Shown here: positions 36,021 to 44,699 of the stretch, piece after piece
Numbering within the stretch: position 1 is the first letter of the stretch
Layout of the letters: every line of letters starts with the position of its first letter
NCBI GenBank assembly: GCA_012932295.1
Contig: JAAONU010000002.1
Coordinates: forward strand, 36,329,521 to 36,393,520
Direction: 5' to 3'
DNA: 64,000 bases
Source of the DNA: Cyclina sinensis
Taxonomy: Eukaryota; Mollusca; Bivalvia; Venerida; Veneridae
Program-made: the position numbers and the translations under genes
The notes under the pieces: model-generated
Told to the model about the DNA's origin: nothing
What the model saw: only the letters and a program-made list of their open reading frames with translations
The model's database searches: none

Positions 36021-37184
36021 ATGAACCCGGCAAACAGATACTACTTACGAAGTTCGGGAGAACCCTCATCAGCGCCAGCCTCTCCAGCTTCAAATCCTAT
36101 ACCGCCGCCACGTCGCCATCGTTCATTTGTTTCGCTGCCAACAAGCTCACAGGTTTCTAACAGAGTGACAACAACAACAACAACAACAACACCTTCTACA
36201 GTAACTACAGCTCTACCAGTTCTGGTGGCACCAGCATCATCTGTAGTCACTTCAACTGCGCCTATCATTACACATACAATGGCGACATCAAGCTACCTAA
36301 GCAATATTAAGTTGGACCCTTTCCATGGTAACCAATTTGTGGATGTAGACACGTGGTTGGAGCAATTCGAGAGACTGGGTGCACGAGAAAATGTGAGTGA
36401 AGAACAGAAATACCTTGACTTACAATATTGCTTGAAAGGTAATGCAGGAATCTGGTATTCTACAGAGGCAGTGAATAACCCAGATATCAAAGATTATAAG
36501 ACATTAAAGGAAGCGCTAAGTATGAGATTTAGTACTGTAGACAAAGATGAAATTCCGTCGGTGAATCAAGGACCAAATGAGAGTGTGGAACAATATTATT
36601 ATAATTTCATGTGCGCCGTGAAGCCCTGTCGTCTAACTGAGGGGCAAAAGATAAACTTGTTTACAAAAGGATTAAATTCTCAGGCATCAACATACGTTAA
36701 ACTGGAGTCACCTACCACACTTGAGGCTGCCCGGAAGAAGGCAGTTAACTTTGAGAAGGCCACCCTAGACCAAACACCCGCCAAGGTGGCAGCTGTTCAA
36801 CCTACTAATACAGTTAATGTGGAAGAACTTTCTGAAAAAGTAATAGACATTGTTGTGAGGAAATTGGAGCATTTATATCGCCCACAATCACGAGAAACAC
36901 GAGAGCAATATCGTAGTCATGCACCTACACGTGGAAGGGGACGCGGATTCTCTTCATCCCCTAGTACTGGACCTGCACCTAGCAACAACAGGAGGCCTCA
37001 AGGGAACAGACAGTATGGACAGCATCAGACCCAACAGCACTATGGAAGACAGGAGTACTGCCAATCATGCCAAGGTAAGGCTAGAAATTGTAGCTTTTTC
37101 TTAGATGGAAAATGTCCGGGACAAAATATGACTTGTTACCGCTGTCAAAGATATGGCCATATGAAATCAGCCTGTGACCAATAG
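36021..37184 (+). CDS. gag: Provirus Gag
   Basis: 387 codons from the first ATG, 26 bases after the LTR. The frame opens slightly upstream at a non-ATG codon. The N-terminal part is rich in Ser, Pro, Ala and Thr (with an ACA/ACC threonine run near 36170). A capsid-like helical region follows (LDPFHGNQFVDVDTWLEQFE ... WYSTEAV ... ESVEQYYYNFMCAVKPC). A basic Arg/Gly stretch precedes a zinc knuckle CYRCQRYGHMKSAC (C-x2-C-x4-H-x4-C, 37134-37175). Gag would form the intracellular particle and bind genomic RNA. It ends in UAG (37182-37184) with no frame change before pol, so Gag-Pol could be made by stop-codon readthrough. Confidence 0.93.
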   Translation: MNPANRYYLRSSGEPSSAPASPASNPIPPPRRHRSFVSLPTSSQVSNRVTTTTTTTTPSTVTTALPVLVAPASSVVTSTAPIITHTMATSSYLSNIKLDPFHGNQFVDVDTWLEQFERLGARENVSEEQKYLDLQYCLKGNAGIWYSTEAVNNPDIKDYKTLKEALSMRFSTVDKDEIPSVNQGPNESVEQYYYNFMCAVKPCRLTEGQKINLFTKGLNSQASTYVKLESPTTLEAARKKAVNFEKATLDQTPAKVAAVQPTNTVNVEELSEKVIDIVVRKLEHLYRPQSRETREQYRSHAPTRGRGRGFSSSPSTGPAPSNNRRPQGNRQYGQHQTQQHYGRQEYCQSCQGKARNCSFFLDGKCPGQNMTCYRCQRYGHMKSACDQ

Positions 37185-40100
37185 GACAACGCGCCTACTT
37201 GCAGGGAACCTGTGGGTAGGCATAGGGGTAAAAATGTCAAGACAGACTATGTCAAGAACACAAATAGTGCTAAAAACAATTCTAAATCCCACCATGAGTC
37301 TTTTGACAATGATAATGCTCCAAAGTCTGTACCCCCTGTAGTAGCTATTATAACTGAGTTAAATCGGAACACTGTACTGGGAAATGTTGGTGGTAAAAAG
37401 ACTCAATGCTTGCTTGACACAGGGGCTGAGATTAGTTGCATTTCAGAATCCTTTCTGGACAGATCCTCTTTAAATGAAGTTCAGCTAGTACCTTCAGAAT
37501 ATCGAGAAGTTTCAGGAGTGGGTGGTACAAAACACAAAATTTTGGGAAAATTTACTACAAATGTGGTCATTTCAAAGACCAACTTTTCGGCCAACTTTCA
37601 TGTCATACCAGGAATTAGATATCCAATTATTTTAGGATGTGACTTTTTGCAAAAGCATGGGGTATCATTTGACTTTGAACACAACTTAGTAAGATTAAAG
37701 AAAAATGAAAATACAGTAGGTATAAAATTGTCCAGGTCTGATGCGGGTTTGGCGAGAGTGACCCACAGTTCTTACATTCCAGCAAACTCTAGAAAAGATA
37801 TTAAGGTTAAGGTGTCTCGTAATAAAGCTAATGGTATCTTTTTGATTGAACCCACACCCTCGCTTTACAATAGGAGTCTTGCAGGGGCCAAATGTCTAGT
37901 TAAGATAAAAAGACGTAAGGCTGTTGTGAGTATCATGAATGTCACAAACGATTCTATATTTTTGCCTGTAGATACTGTTGTAGGTACTTTGACTGCCATT
38001 GATAAAAATGATATTTTTGAAATTGACGATGAACCATGTACTAACATACCATGTGCTAACAATGAATGTAGTAGTAATGAGAGTGCTAAACAACCTTCTT
38101 GTGCTAACATCCATGTTGAAAAGGTGAATGACACTTGCTTAAATTTTGATCTTTCAAACTCCGACTTGACTCCGGATCAAAAGACTAAAATGAAAGCCTT
38201 TCTAGAGAAAAACAGGGATTTATTTTCGACTTCACTCAAGGACATAGGAAAAACTTCAATGTATACTCATTCTATTGAAACTCAGCCTGGAATGGGTCCT
38301 GTCCGACTACCATATTATAAGGTCAATCCTTTGCAAATGCAGGTCATTGATGATGAGGTTAAGAAGATGCTTGATAGTAAGATAATAAGGGAATCAAACT
38401 CAATGTGGCATAGCCCTGTGGTCTTAGTAAAGAAACCCAATAATACTTATAGATTCGCGGTAGACTACAGAAAACTAAACAAAATAACCCTGAGTATTTC
38501 TCACCCCTTACCCACTCTAGAAACAGTTTTTGACTGCATTGGTAATTCACAGGCTCAATTCTTCTCAACTTTAGATTTGGCATCTGGCTTTTGGCAAGTT
38601 CCCATGGACGCTAAAACTAGACATAAAGCTGCTTTTTGCGTGCCCTCTGGTATTTATGAATTCAATAGAATGCCGTTTGGTCTGAAAAACGCACCTATGT
38701 CTTTTCAAATGCTTATGACAAAGGTTTTAGGCAAAATGAACTGGAAACAGGCATTATGTTTCATCGATGATATTCTCGTTTTCAGTCCTACTTTTGACCA
38801 ACATTTGACCGATTTACAGATGCTTTTTCAAAAACTTAGAGCTGCAAATCTAACATTGAAACCTGAAAAGTGTCATTTTGCTCAAGAAAGTGTTAAATAT
38901 CTGGGTCATATTCTCTCCAAAAATGGAATTTTTGTGGATAAAGAAAAAACAAGAGCTGTAGATGAATTCCCGGTTCCGACAACGCAAAGAGCTTTACGTT
39001 CATTCCTCGGGCTTTGTAACTATTACAGAAAATTTGTCAAAAATTACTCAAAAATCGCAGTTCCACTTAATGAACTACTACAAAAGGACAGGAAATTTAA
39101 GTGGGAGGACAAGCATCAAGAAGCCTTTCAAATACTCAAGCGCGAGTTAGTTACAGCTCCCATGATCCATTATCCGGACATGAACCGGACCTTCATACTA
39201 ACCACTGATGCCTCAGATACTGCATTAGGCTATATACTTGGCCAAAAGGGTACTGATGGCAGAGAACGGGTGGTTTGTTACGGAGGAAGAGCTCTACGTT
39301 CGGATGAGCGGAAGTGGGGCATAACTGATAAGGAGTGCTTGGCTGTATATGAAGGTATAATGACATACAGACAATATCTCTCTCACGGAAAATTCGATGT
39401 AATAACGGATCACAAATCTCTTAAATGGCTGGATAAAACCAAGAATTCAAATAGCAGGTTGTATAGGTGGTCCTACGAGCTTTCACAGTTTCAATATGAT
39501 ATCATTCACAGACCAGGTAGAGTCAACCAGAATGCGGATGCCTTGTCTCGACGTGAATATCCACCTGAGTCAGGCGTTTCTAATTCTTGTAAGGGAAATC
39601 AAAACACTGTAGCTGTGGCAAATGTCAAGCAAAATCATGCGTCACATGCTGTGGTTGAGATTTCCAGGGTTAATGGCGAGCAATCCTCGGCACAGCTTGA
39701 TTCAAATAGTGATGTGTCAGGGTTGTTCGCTATTTTGAATGATGCAAGCCAGCAAACAGTTCGTCAACTAGAGACTATTCTGGAAGAGTCAGAAGAAAAT
39801 GAGTCAGACATTTTGGAAAGGGTCGAAGTTTTTCTTAGTTACGACCAAAATCCATCCATCCATAGGATAAATATTCATGATAACGACGCTGTCATGCCCA
39901 GGAATGATATAACGATGGAGGGCCACCATGACAAGGATAAGGAAACTGAAGCCGGAAACACAAATGGGACAGGCAAGGGAAATGATCAAGTTTTAGATCA
40001 AATACCCAATGGCCATGAAACAGAAGGTGAGAAACCACTGTGGGAAACTCAGGAAATCGGTAAGTATCAAAAGCAGTGCGCAGATTTCCAGCACATTTAC

Positions 40101-41708
40101 AAGTACTTGGAAAAAGGAGAAATTCCAGATGATGATGAATTAGCCAGGAAAACTGTTTTGGAGAGTGATCAGTACCAATTGTTAGATGGCGTATTGTACC
40201 ACATTCATGAGTCACGAGGTAAGAAACTTTCCCCGGAAGATCGCACCATCATTCAATTGGCAGTTCCCACTGAGCTTCGACAGGACTTACTCTTAAGCTA
40301 TCATGACAGTGTAGCAGGCGGGTGCCACCTTGGCATCCAAAGGTCATTTGCAGCCTTAAGATACAAGTACTTTTGGCCAAAATGCTTTCAGGATATTGAA
40401 AATCATGTGCGAGAATGTGATGTCTGTCAGCGGATAAAAGTTGATAGACATCCACATCAAGCACCATTATCCAATATGCCAGTCAACAAGGTATTCGATA
40501 GATGGCATATGGACATTATAGGCCCGCTTCCCAAGTCAAAGGAAGGAGGATTTCAATATATCCTGCTTGTAGTGGAAAGTCTTAGCAAATGGTGCGAGGC
40601 AATACCAATGGAAAACATGGAGGCTAGTACAGTAGCGAAACACCTGTTTAGCCAAGTCATTGCAAGGTATGGTGCCCCTAGGATTCTAGTATCAGATAGA
40701 GGTCGTAACTTTATGTCTAAATTAGTGAAGGCATTGTGTGAGATGTTCGATATTACAAGACATCACACCAGTGCTTATCACCCACAGACAAACTCTACCT
40801 GTGAGCGTTTAAATTCGACTCTAGAACAGATCCTTAGGGCATATATCAATAAAGAGCAGGATAACTGGCCTTCAGTTCTTCCATCAGCAATGATGGCAAT
40901 TCGTATGTCACCTTCCACCCAGTCTACACAATTCTCGCCCTTTTATTTGCTCTTTGGAAAGGAGATGAATCTACCAATTGATACATCTCTTATACCAAAA
41001 ACGGAAATGGGATTGGATGGAGTGGTCTTCTTTGACCAGCTTTTTAAAAACTTAGGTGTTGCTAGGGAGATAGCAGGTGAAAACATTAAGATTGCCCAGG
41101 AAAAATCAAAGAAGCGACATGACGCTAAGGCAAAGGACCCACATTTTAAAATAGGCGACTGGGTACTTCTAAGGAACATGGCAACTCGCAAAGGAGTTTC
41201 ACCAAAACTGGTGCCAAAACGATTAGGTCCCTATTTTATTCAGGAACTTGGACCAAACTTTACATACCGGCTGGTAGACACAAGGACCCAGATACCAATG
41301 CGGGAACTTGTGAACGCAGCAAGGCTGAAACTTTATGTAAAGCCAAAACCAAAAGAGGTAAAGCCCACCAAGGTTGTTCAACCGGCTAGAGACCAAATAC
41401 AGGACTCCAGTGTTGGGCAACCTAAACCTTCAGATACAACTGACAGGGTTACTAATGCAGGTGAACCCACGGGTAAAACTGCAGAAGGGGGTGAAGCTTT
41501 ACACACTGGAAAAATCATCAGAGAATGTCACATAAGAGGCAAGAAACATTATCAATTTGAAAAATCAAGAAAGTGGATTGAAAAAGATAATTGTGCCATT
41601 GAGGATGTTCAGGAATACCTTATTAAGAAAGCAGCAAGAAAACCATATTCACATCAGATGAAAACTCGTAGCCAGGCACGTGAGGAGAGACAGAATTTGG
41701 AGGGTTAA
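37185..41708 (+). CDS. pol: Provirus Pol (protease-RT-RNase H-integrase)
   Basis: The open frame continues directly after the gag UAG in the same frame. There is no early ATG, so it is best read as the Pol part of Gag-Pol. Domains in order are: aspartic protease (LLDTGAEIS near 37412; ILGCDFL); reverse transcriptase (YRFAVDYRKLNKIT, FSTLDLASGFWQVPM, catalytic FIDDILVFS near 38760); RNase H (TTDASDTALGYIL, ITDHKSLKWL, NADALSRRE); integrase zinc finger (HLGIQRS, CDVCQRIK); and integrase core with the catalytic Asp codon at 40512, Asp at 40695 and Glu at 40803, the last two 36 residues apart (DD35E). A GPY motif follows (LGPYFI near 41224). The last 60 residues (RGKKHYQFEKSRKWIEKD) faintly recall a chromodomain. 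No stop or frameshift was seen, and all catalytic residues are present. Confidence 0.95.
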   Translation, partial: DNAPTCREPVGRHRGKNVKTDYVKNTNSAKNNSKSHHESFDNDNAPKSVPPVVAIITELNRNTVLGNVGGKKTQCLLDTGAEISCISESFLDRSSLNEVQLVPSEYREVSGVGGTKHKILGKFTTNVVISKTNFSANFHVIPGIRYPIILGCDFLQKHGVSFDFEHNLVRLKKNENTVGIKLSRSDAGLARVTHSSYIPANSRKDIKVKVSRNKANGIFLIEPTPSLYNRSLAGAKCLVKIKRRKAVVSIMNVTNDSIFLPVDTVVGTLTAIDKNDIFEIDDEPCTNIPCANNECSSNESAKQPSCANIHVEKVNDTCLNFDLSNSDLTPDQKTKMKAFLEKNRDLFSTSLKDIGKTSMYTHSIETQPGMGPVRLPYYKVNPLQMQVIDDEVKKMLDSKIIRESNSMWHSPVVLVKKPNNTYRFAVDYRKLNKITLSISHPLPTLETVFDCIGNSQAQFFSTLDLASGFWQVPMDAKTRHKAAFCVPSGIYEFNRMPFGLKNAPMSFQMLMTKVLGKMNWKQALCFIDDILVFSPTFDQHLTDLQMLFQKLRAANLTLKPEKCHFAQESVKYLGHILSKNGIFVDKEKTRAVDEFPVPTTQRALRSFLGLCNYYRKFVKNYSKIAVPLNELLQKDRKFKWEDKHQEAFQILKRELVTAPMIHYPDMNRTFILTTDASDTALGYILGQKGTDGRERVVCYGGRALRSDERKWGITDKECLAVYEGIMTYRQYLSHGKFDVITDHKSLKWLDKTKNSNSRLYRWSYELSQFQYDIIHRPGRVNQNADALSRREYPPESGVSNSCKGNQNTVAVANVKQNHASHAVVEISRVNGEQSSAQLDSNSDVSGLFAILNDASQQTVRQLETILEESEENESDILERVEVFLSYDQNPSIHRINIHDNDAVMPRNDITMEGHHDKDKETEAGNTNGTGKGNDQVLDQIPNGHETEGEKPLWETQEIGKYQKQCADFQHIYKYLEKGEIPDDDELARKTVLESDQYQLLDGVLYHIHESRGKKLSPEDRTIIQLAVPTELRQDLLLSYHDSVAGGCHLGIQRSFAALRYKYFWPKCFQDIENHVRECDVCQRIKVDRHPHQAPLSNMPVNKVFDRWHMDIIGPLPKSKEGGFQYILLVVESLSKWCEAIPMENMEASTVAKHLFSQVIARYGAPRILVSDRGRNFMSKLVKALCEMFDITRHHTSAYHPQTNSTCERLNSTLEQILRAYINKEQDNWPSVLPSAMMAIRMSPSTQSTQFSPFYLLFGKEMNLPIDTSLIPKTEMGLDGVVFFDQLFKNLGVAREIAGENIKIAQEKSKKRHDAKAKDPHFKIGDWVLLRNMATRKGVSPKLVPKRLGPYFIQELGPNFTYRLVDTRTQIPMRELVNAARLKLYVKPKPKEVKPTKVVQPARDQIQDSSVGQPKPSDTTDRVTNAGEPTGKTAEGGEALHTGKIIRECHIRGKKHYQFEKSRKWIEKDNCAIEDVQEYLIKKAARKPYSHQMKTRSQAREERQNLEG

Positions 41709-41991
41709 GTAGGGTAACTATGATCTAGGTGTGATGCCTTAACATTGGTTCTCTTATAAATCCAACATGTTGGTAACCCGTCAAAAAAAATAAATAAAAT
41801 AAAATCCCCATCTTTTGGACAATCCCCTGGCCTTTTCAAAATTCATTTTTCATGTACTGATGCCAAACTCTAACAAATTTAATCATTTGTTGTCTAATAG
41901 TGCTATAAGATGGCTGATCACCATCTAACCCGGCTAAGCTACATGCATTTTTTTTTGTCTTTTAGGACCTCCCTTAAGAGAACCAAACACC
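41709..41991 (+). promoter_or_regulatory. pol-env spacer with predicted env splice acceptor
   Basis: A pyrimidine-rich run (TTTTTTTTTGTCTTTTAG) ends at 41965, 26 bases before the env ATG, whose context CACCATGG is strong. This suggests a spliced env mRNA. A matching donor could be GTAAATG at 34900 in the LTR leader. Both are predictions. Confidence 0.5.
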
Positions 41992-44394
41992 ATGGGCATA
42001 CTCATTTGGATCCTGACCTTCCTGATCTGTTTCCCCCAGCCTGCAGCCTGCAAAGAGTCTTTGTCACGATTGAACTATGGTGTTGTTTTTAAGAATACTG
42101 CTGACTTGCATCTAGCCAATGAACATTGGGTACATACTTTTGAAACGCCAATTCCCGAAAAGTTAACACTCCCAGTAATTGCAAACTGTCACAGAGACAA
42201 CGACACGTGTTTAATGGTGAGTCATGTACTGGCTCAGATAAACACTATAAGAGCCGAAACTTCTTTTCGTATGGAGGATACAGTAGAAGCAATAATGCGA
42301 TTACTGCCAGAAGTCGAAAGAAAAATGCAACGAAGGCGTAGGAGCCTGTTGCCATTTATTGGACAGCTGTCCAAATCTCTATTTGGGACTGCAACGGAAG
42401 CTCAGGTAGAAATGCTCGCCAGACATATAAATGCTATCACTAGAAAAACCGTTAAAATATTAGACACTTTAGAACAACATGGATCACACCTTAGCTCCTT
42501 TATGCAAACCACTAACAATCGAATGGATAATTTGGTAAAAGGAATTAAGACTAACAAAATAGAAATCAACTATATTCATAACCTTTTAACATCTAACACT
42601 AAAAGTTTACAGCGCAACTTTAACCAAATGATCACAACATTAACTTCTCAAATTAATCAGTCAAGCCACTTGAACCATATCTTAGATGAATATAAAAATG
42701 GTATTGTTAGCCTTGCTGAAGGTGAATTATCACCCATTATAGTACCAATTGAAGTAATGAATAAAACAATGGCAGATATTCAAAATCTCTTAAATACCAA
42801 ATATCAAGGATTTTTCCTAACCTATAAAACAGTGCAACAGGTTTATTCTCAGGCAAAATTCGTTTGTGGCAGACACAATGGCAGCATTTTTATTTCTGTT
42901 TATTTTCCCGTAACAGTTCAAAAGGACCCAATCAAACTATACAAACTAATAAGCCTTCCAGTTCCTGTAAACTCTTCTTCTTCCCATGCTACTCAAATTC
43001 TAGATCTTCCTGATTATTTTGCAATTACTTCTAACAGACAGCACTACATGACTCTTGGCCAAAATGATTTGATGGACTGTCATGGAACGAAATATATACA
43101 CTGTTCTGAAAACAAACCATTGAAACCTGTAACTTCTAAAACCTGTGTATTAGCATTGTTTAGTAATGACAAAGATTTAATTCATTCCTCATGTAACTTT
43201 CGATTTGTTCAGAACGCAATTGAGCCTAAATTTATTGAATTGGATCAAAATGCGGTTCTTTTGTATAGGTCTCCTCTTTTGTCTGTAGAGTGCCAAAATA
43301 AGCATAAAATGATGCAAGGATGTGACTTTTGCATTATCAATATACCCTGCCAATGTTCTGTCATGACAGCCCATCTATATCTTCCACAGAGACTAATAGC
43401 ATGCCAAAATGCAACTAATGATATCTCAATGATACATCATGTAAATTTAGTTCTTCTTCAAAAATTCTTTGATAGGTCCTTTTATGATCATATGTTTGCT
43501 GACTCTGCATTTATTAAACCAGTAAATGTTTCACTCCCCCATTTTAAATTGTTTGAACATAAAATGCATTCAATCTTAGCAAATGATGAAAAAGCACATT
43601 TGAACTTATCCCGAATGGTAGAAATTGCCAAACAAGATTCTACAGCTTTCCAGTCTTTAACAGAACCTCTCTTAGAAGGCTTAATTAATATTCCATCTAA
43701 TTGGCCTGATGTAAATTCTATCCTGATTCTTTCTACCATGGGAATTACGGCAGGATTGGTTCTTTGTGCAATTTGGTCTTGCATACGAATCCGAAAGTTG
43801 TTGGTAGGTATGGCTTTGCTTAAAAACGCTAGGGGTGTAGATGCCTCAGCCTCTCCTATACCATCCTTTATCTACAAAACTACACCTAAACCAACAGAGC
43901 CAAGCCCGTTCCCTGAAATCAATATCGACTTGTCCTGGGAACATGCCATTCTTTTTATTTGTATCCTACACTTCCTGTTTGTTCTTTTCAAATTCGACAA
44001 GAAGCACTTAAATAATAAGAAAACTTTTCTCATGCTGGAACTTACTACTGGGGACTCATGTATTATTCTGCCTGTCTTGACACTACCTCTGTGCCCAGCC
44101 TTCTGCAAAATCCAAGCCCCCTCTGATATTTTCAACTTTAAAATTAAGGGTCCTTGGTTTAATAGAAGGCTTACATTTTCATGGCCTGATTTTACTGTCA
44201 CTGATTCAAGAACAGATAAAGAATTACTAGTCCCTTCAACTATTAATCTGACCTGGTCACAGAGCCTTAAAATAAGAAAAATTATTAAGAAATCGTTCTT
44301 TGTGTATGTGCATATCCAACATAAAGGCCACCTGATAGCGGTAACTGGTGAAAGATTTGGTACAAACTTTACGTTGCAGCCCATTTTAGCCTGA
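41992..44394 (+). CDS. env: Provirus envelope glycoprotein, F-type
   Basis: 800 residues. Residues 1-20 form a signal peptide (hydrophobic core ILIWILTFLICF). A furin-like RRRRS lies at 114-118, followed at once by a fusion-peptide-like segment (LLPFIGQLSKSLFGT) and a long helical stretch. This is the layout of the baculovirus F protein and insect errantivirus Env. There are many N-glycosylation sequons and a cysteine-rich region at about 360-472. A transmembrane segment is predicted at about 574-598 (ILILSTMGITAGLVLCAIW). Unusually, about 200 residues follow, including a second hydrophobic span at about 651-667 and a soluble-looking C-terminal part. Such proteins mediate membrane fusion after cleavage. 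The frame is unbroken. Confidence 0.9.
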   Translation: MGILIWILTFLICFPQPAACKESLSRLNYGVVFKNTADLHLANEHWVHTFETPIPEKLTLPVIANCHRDNDTCLMVSHVLAQINTIRAETSFRMEDTVEAIMRLLPEVERKMQRRRRSLLPFIGQLSKSLFGTATEAQVEMLARHINAITRKTVKILDTLEQHGSHLSSFMQTTNNRMDNLVKGIKTNKIEINYIHNLLTSNTKSLQRNFNQMITTLTSQINQSSHLNHILDEYKNGIVSLAEGELSPIIVPIEVMNKTMADIQNLLNTKYQGFFLTYKTVQQVYSQAKFVCGRHNGSIFISVYFPVTVQKDPIKLYKLISLPVPVNSSSSHATQILDLPDYFAITSNRQHYMTLGQNDLMDCHGTKYIHCSENKPLKPVTSKTCVLALFSNDKDLIHSSCNFRFVQNAIEPKFIELDQNAVLLYRSPLLSVECQNKHKMMQGCDFCIINIPCQCSVMTAHLYLPQRLIACQNATNDISMIHHVNLVLLQKFFDRSFYDHMFADSAFIKPVNVSLPHFKLFEHKMHSILANDEKAHLNLSRMVEIAKQDSTAFQSLTEPLLEGLINIPSNWPDVNSILILSTMGITAGLVLCAIWSCIRIRKLLVGMALLKNARGVDASASPIPSFIYKTTPKPTEPSPFPEINIDLSWEHAILFICILHFLFVLFKFDKKHLNNKKTFLMLELTTGDSCIILPVLTLPLCPAFCKIQAPSDIFNFKIKGPWFNRRLTFSWPDFTVTDSRTDKELLVPSTINLTWSQSLKIRKIIKKSFFVYVHIQHKGHLIAVTGERFGTNFTLQPILA

Positions 44395-44699
44395 TTAGAC
44401 AGCAGCTACAATTTCTGGCCGTACTAAGGCATTGGTTAAGGAAAGTCTCCTTTAAAAACAAACTGACAATTTGATAACCATGGTTTATTCTGTAGATATT
44501 ATTGTGTGTATTGTACTTTTTCCTTTTGTATTGCAAATATTCTATTGAATTGTGTTATAATGTGAATATTTTTTTTTGGATCTTTTTAAAATATGTATTG
44601 TTCTTTTTCGGATTGAACCGGAAATCTGTTAGAATGCATTTTTGAGTTATTTTTCTAATTTCAACTTTGGGGACCAAAGTTTTTTCGGGTCCGGTGTAT
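44395..44699. other. Untranslated region between env and 3' LTR
   Basis: Holds a second copy of the LTR's first 19 bases (TGTTATAATGTGAATATTT at 44553-44571), 147 bases before the true LTR start at 44700. No coding seen. Confidence 0.6.

Noticed and set aside
36041..36268. Minus-strand frame in gag with a valine run
   Set aside because: It is the shadow of the ACA/ACC threonine run in gag.
43872..44384. 170-codon minus-strand frame opposite env
   Set aside because: No recognisable motif, and it lies entirely within the env frame; could be chance in a 2.4-kb gene.
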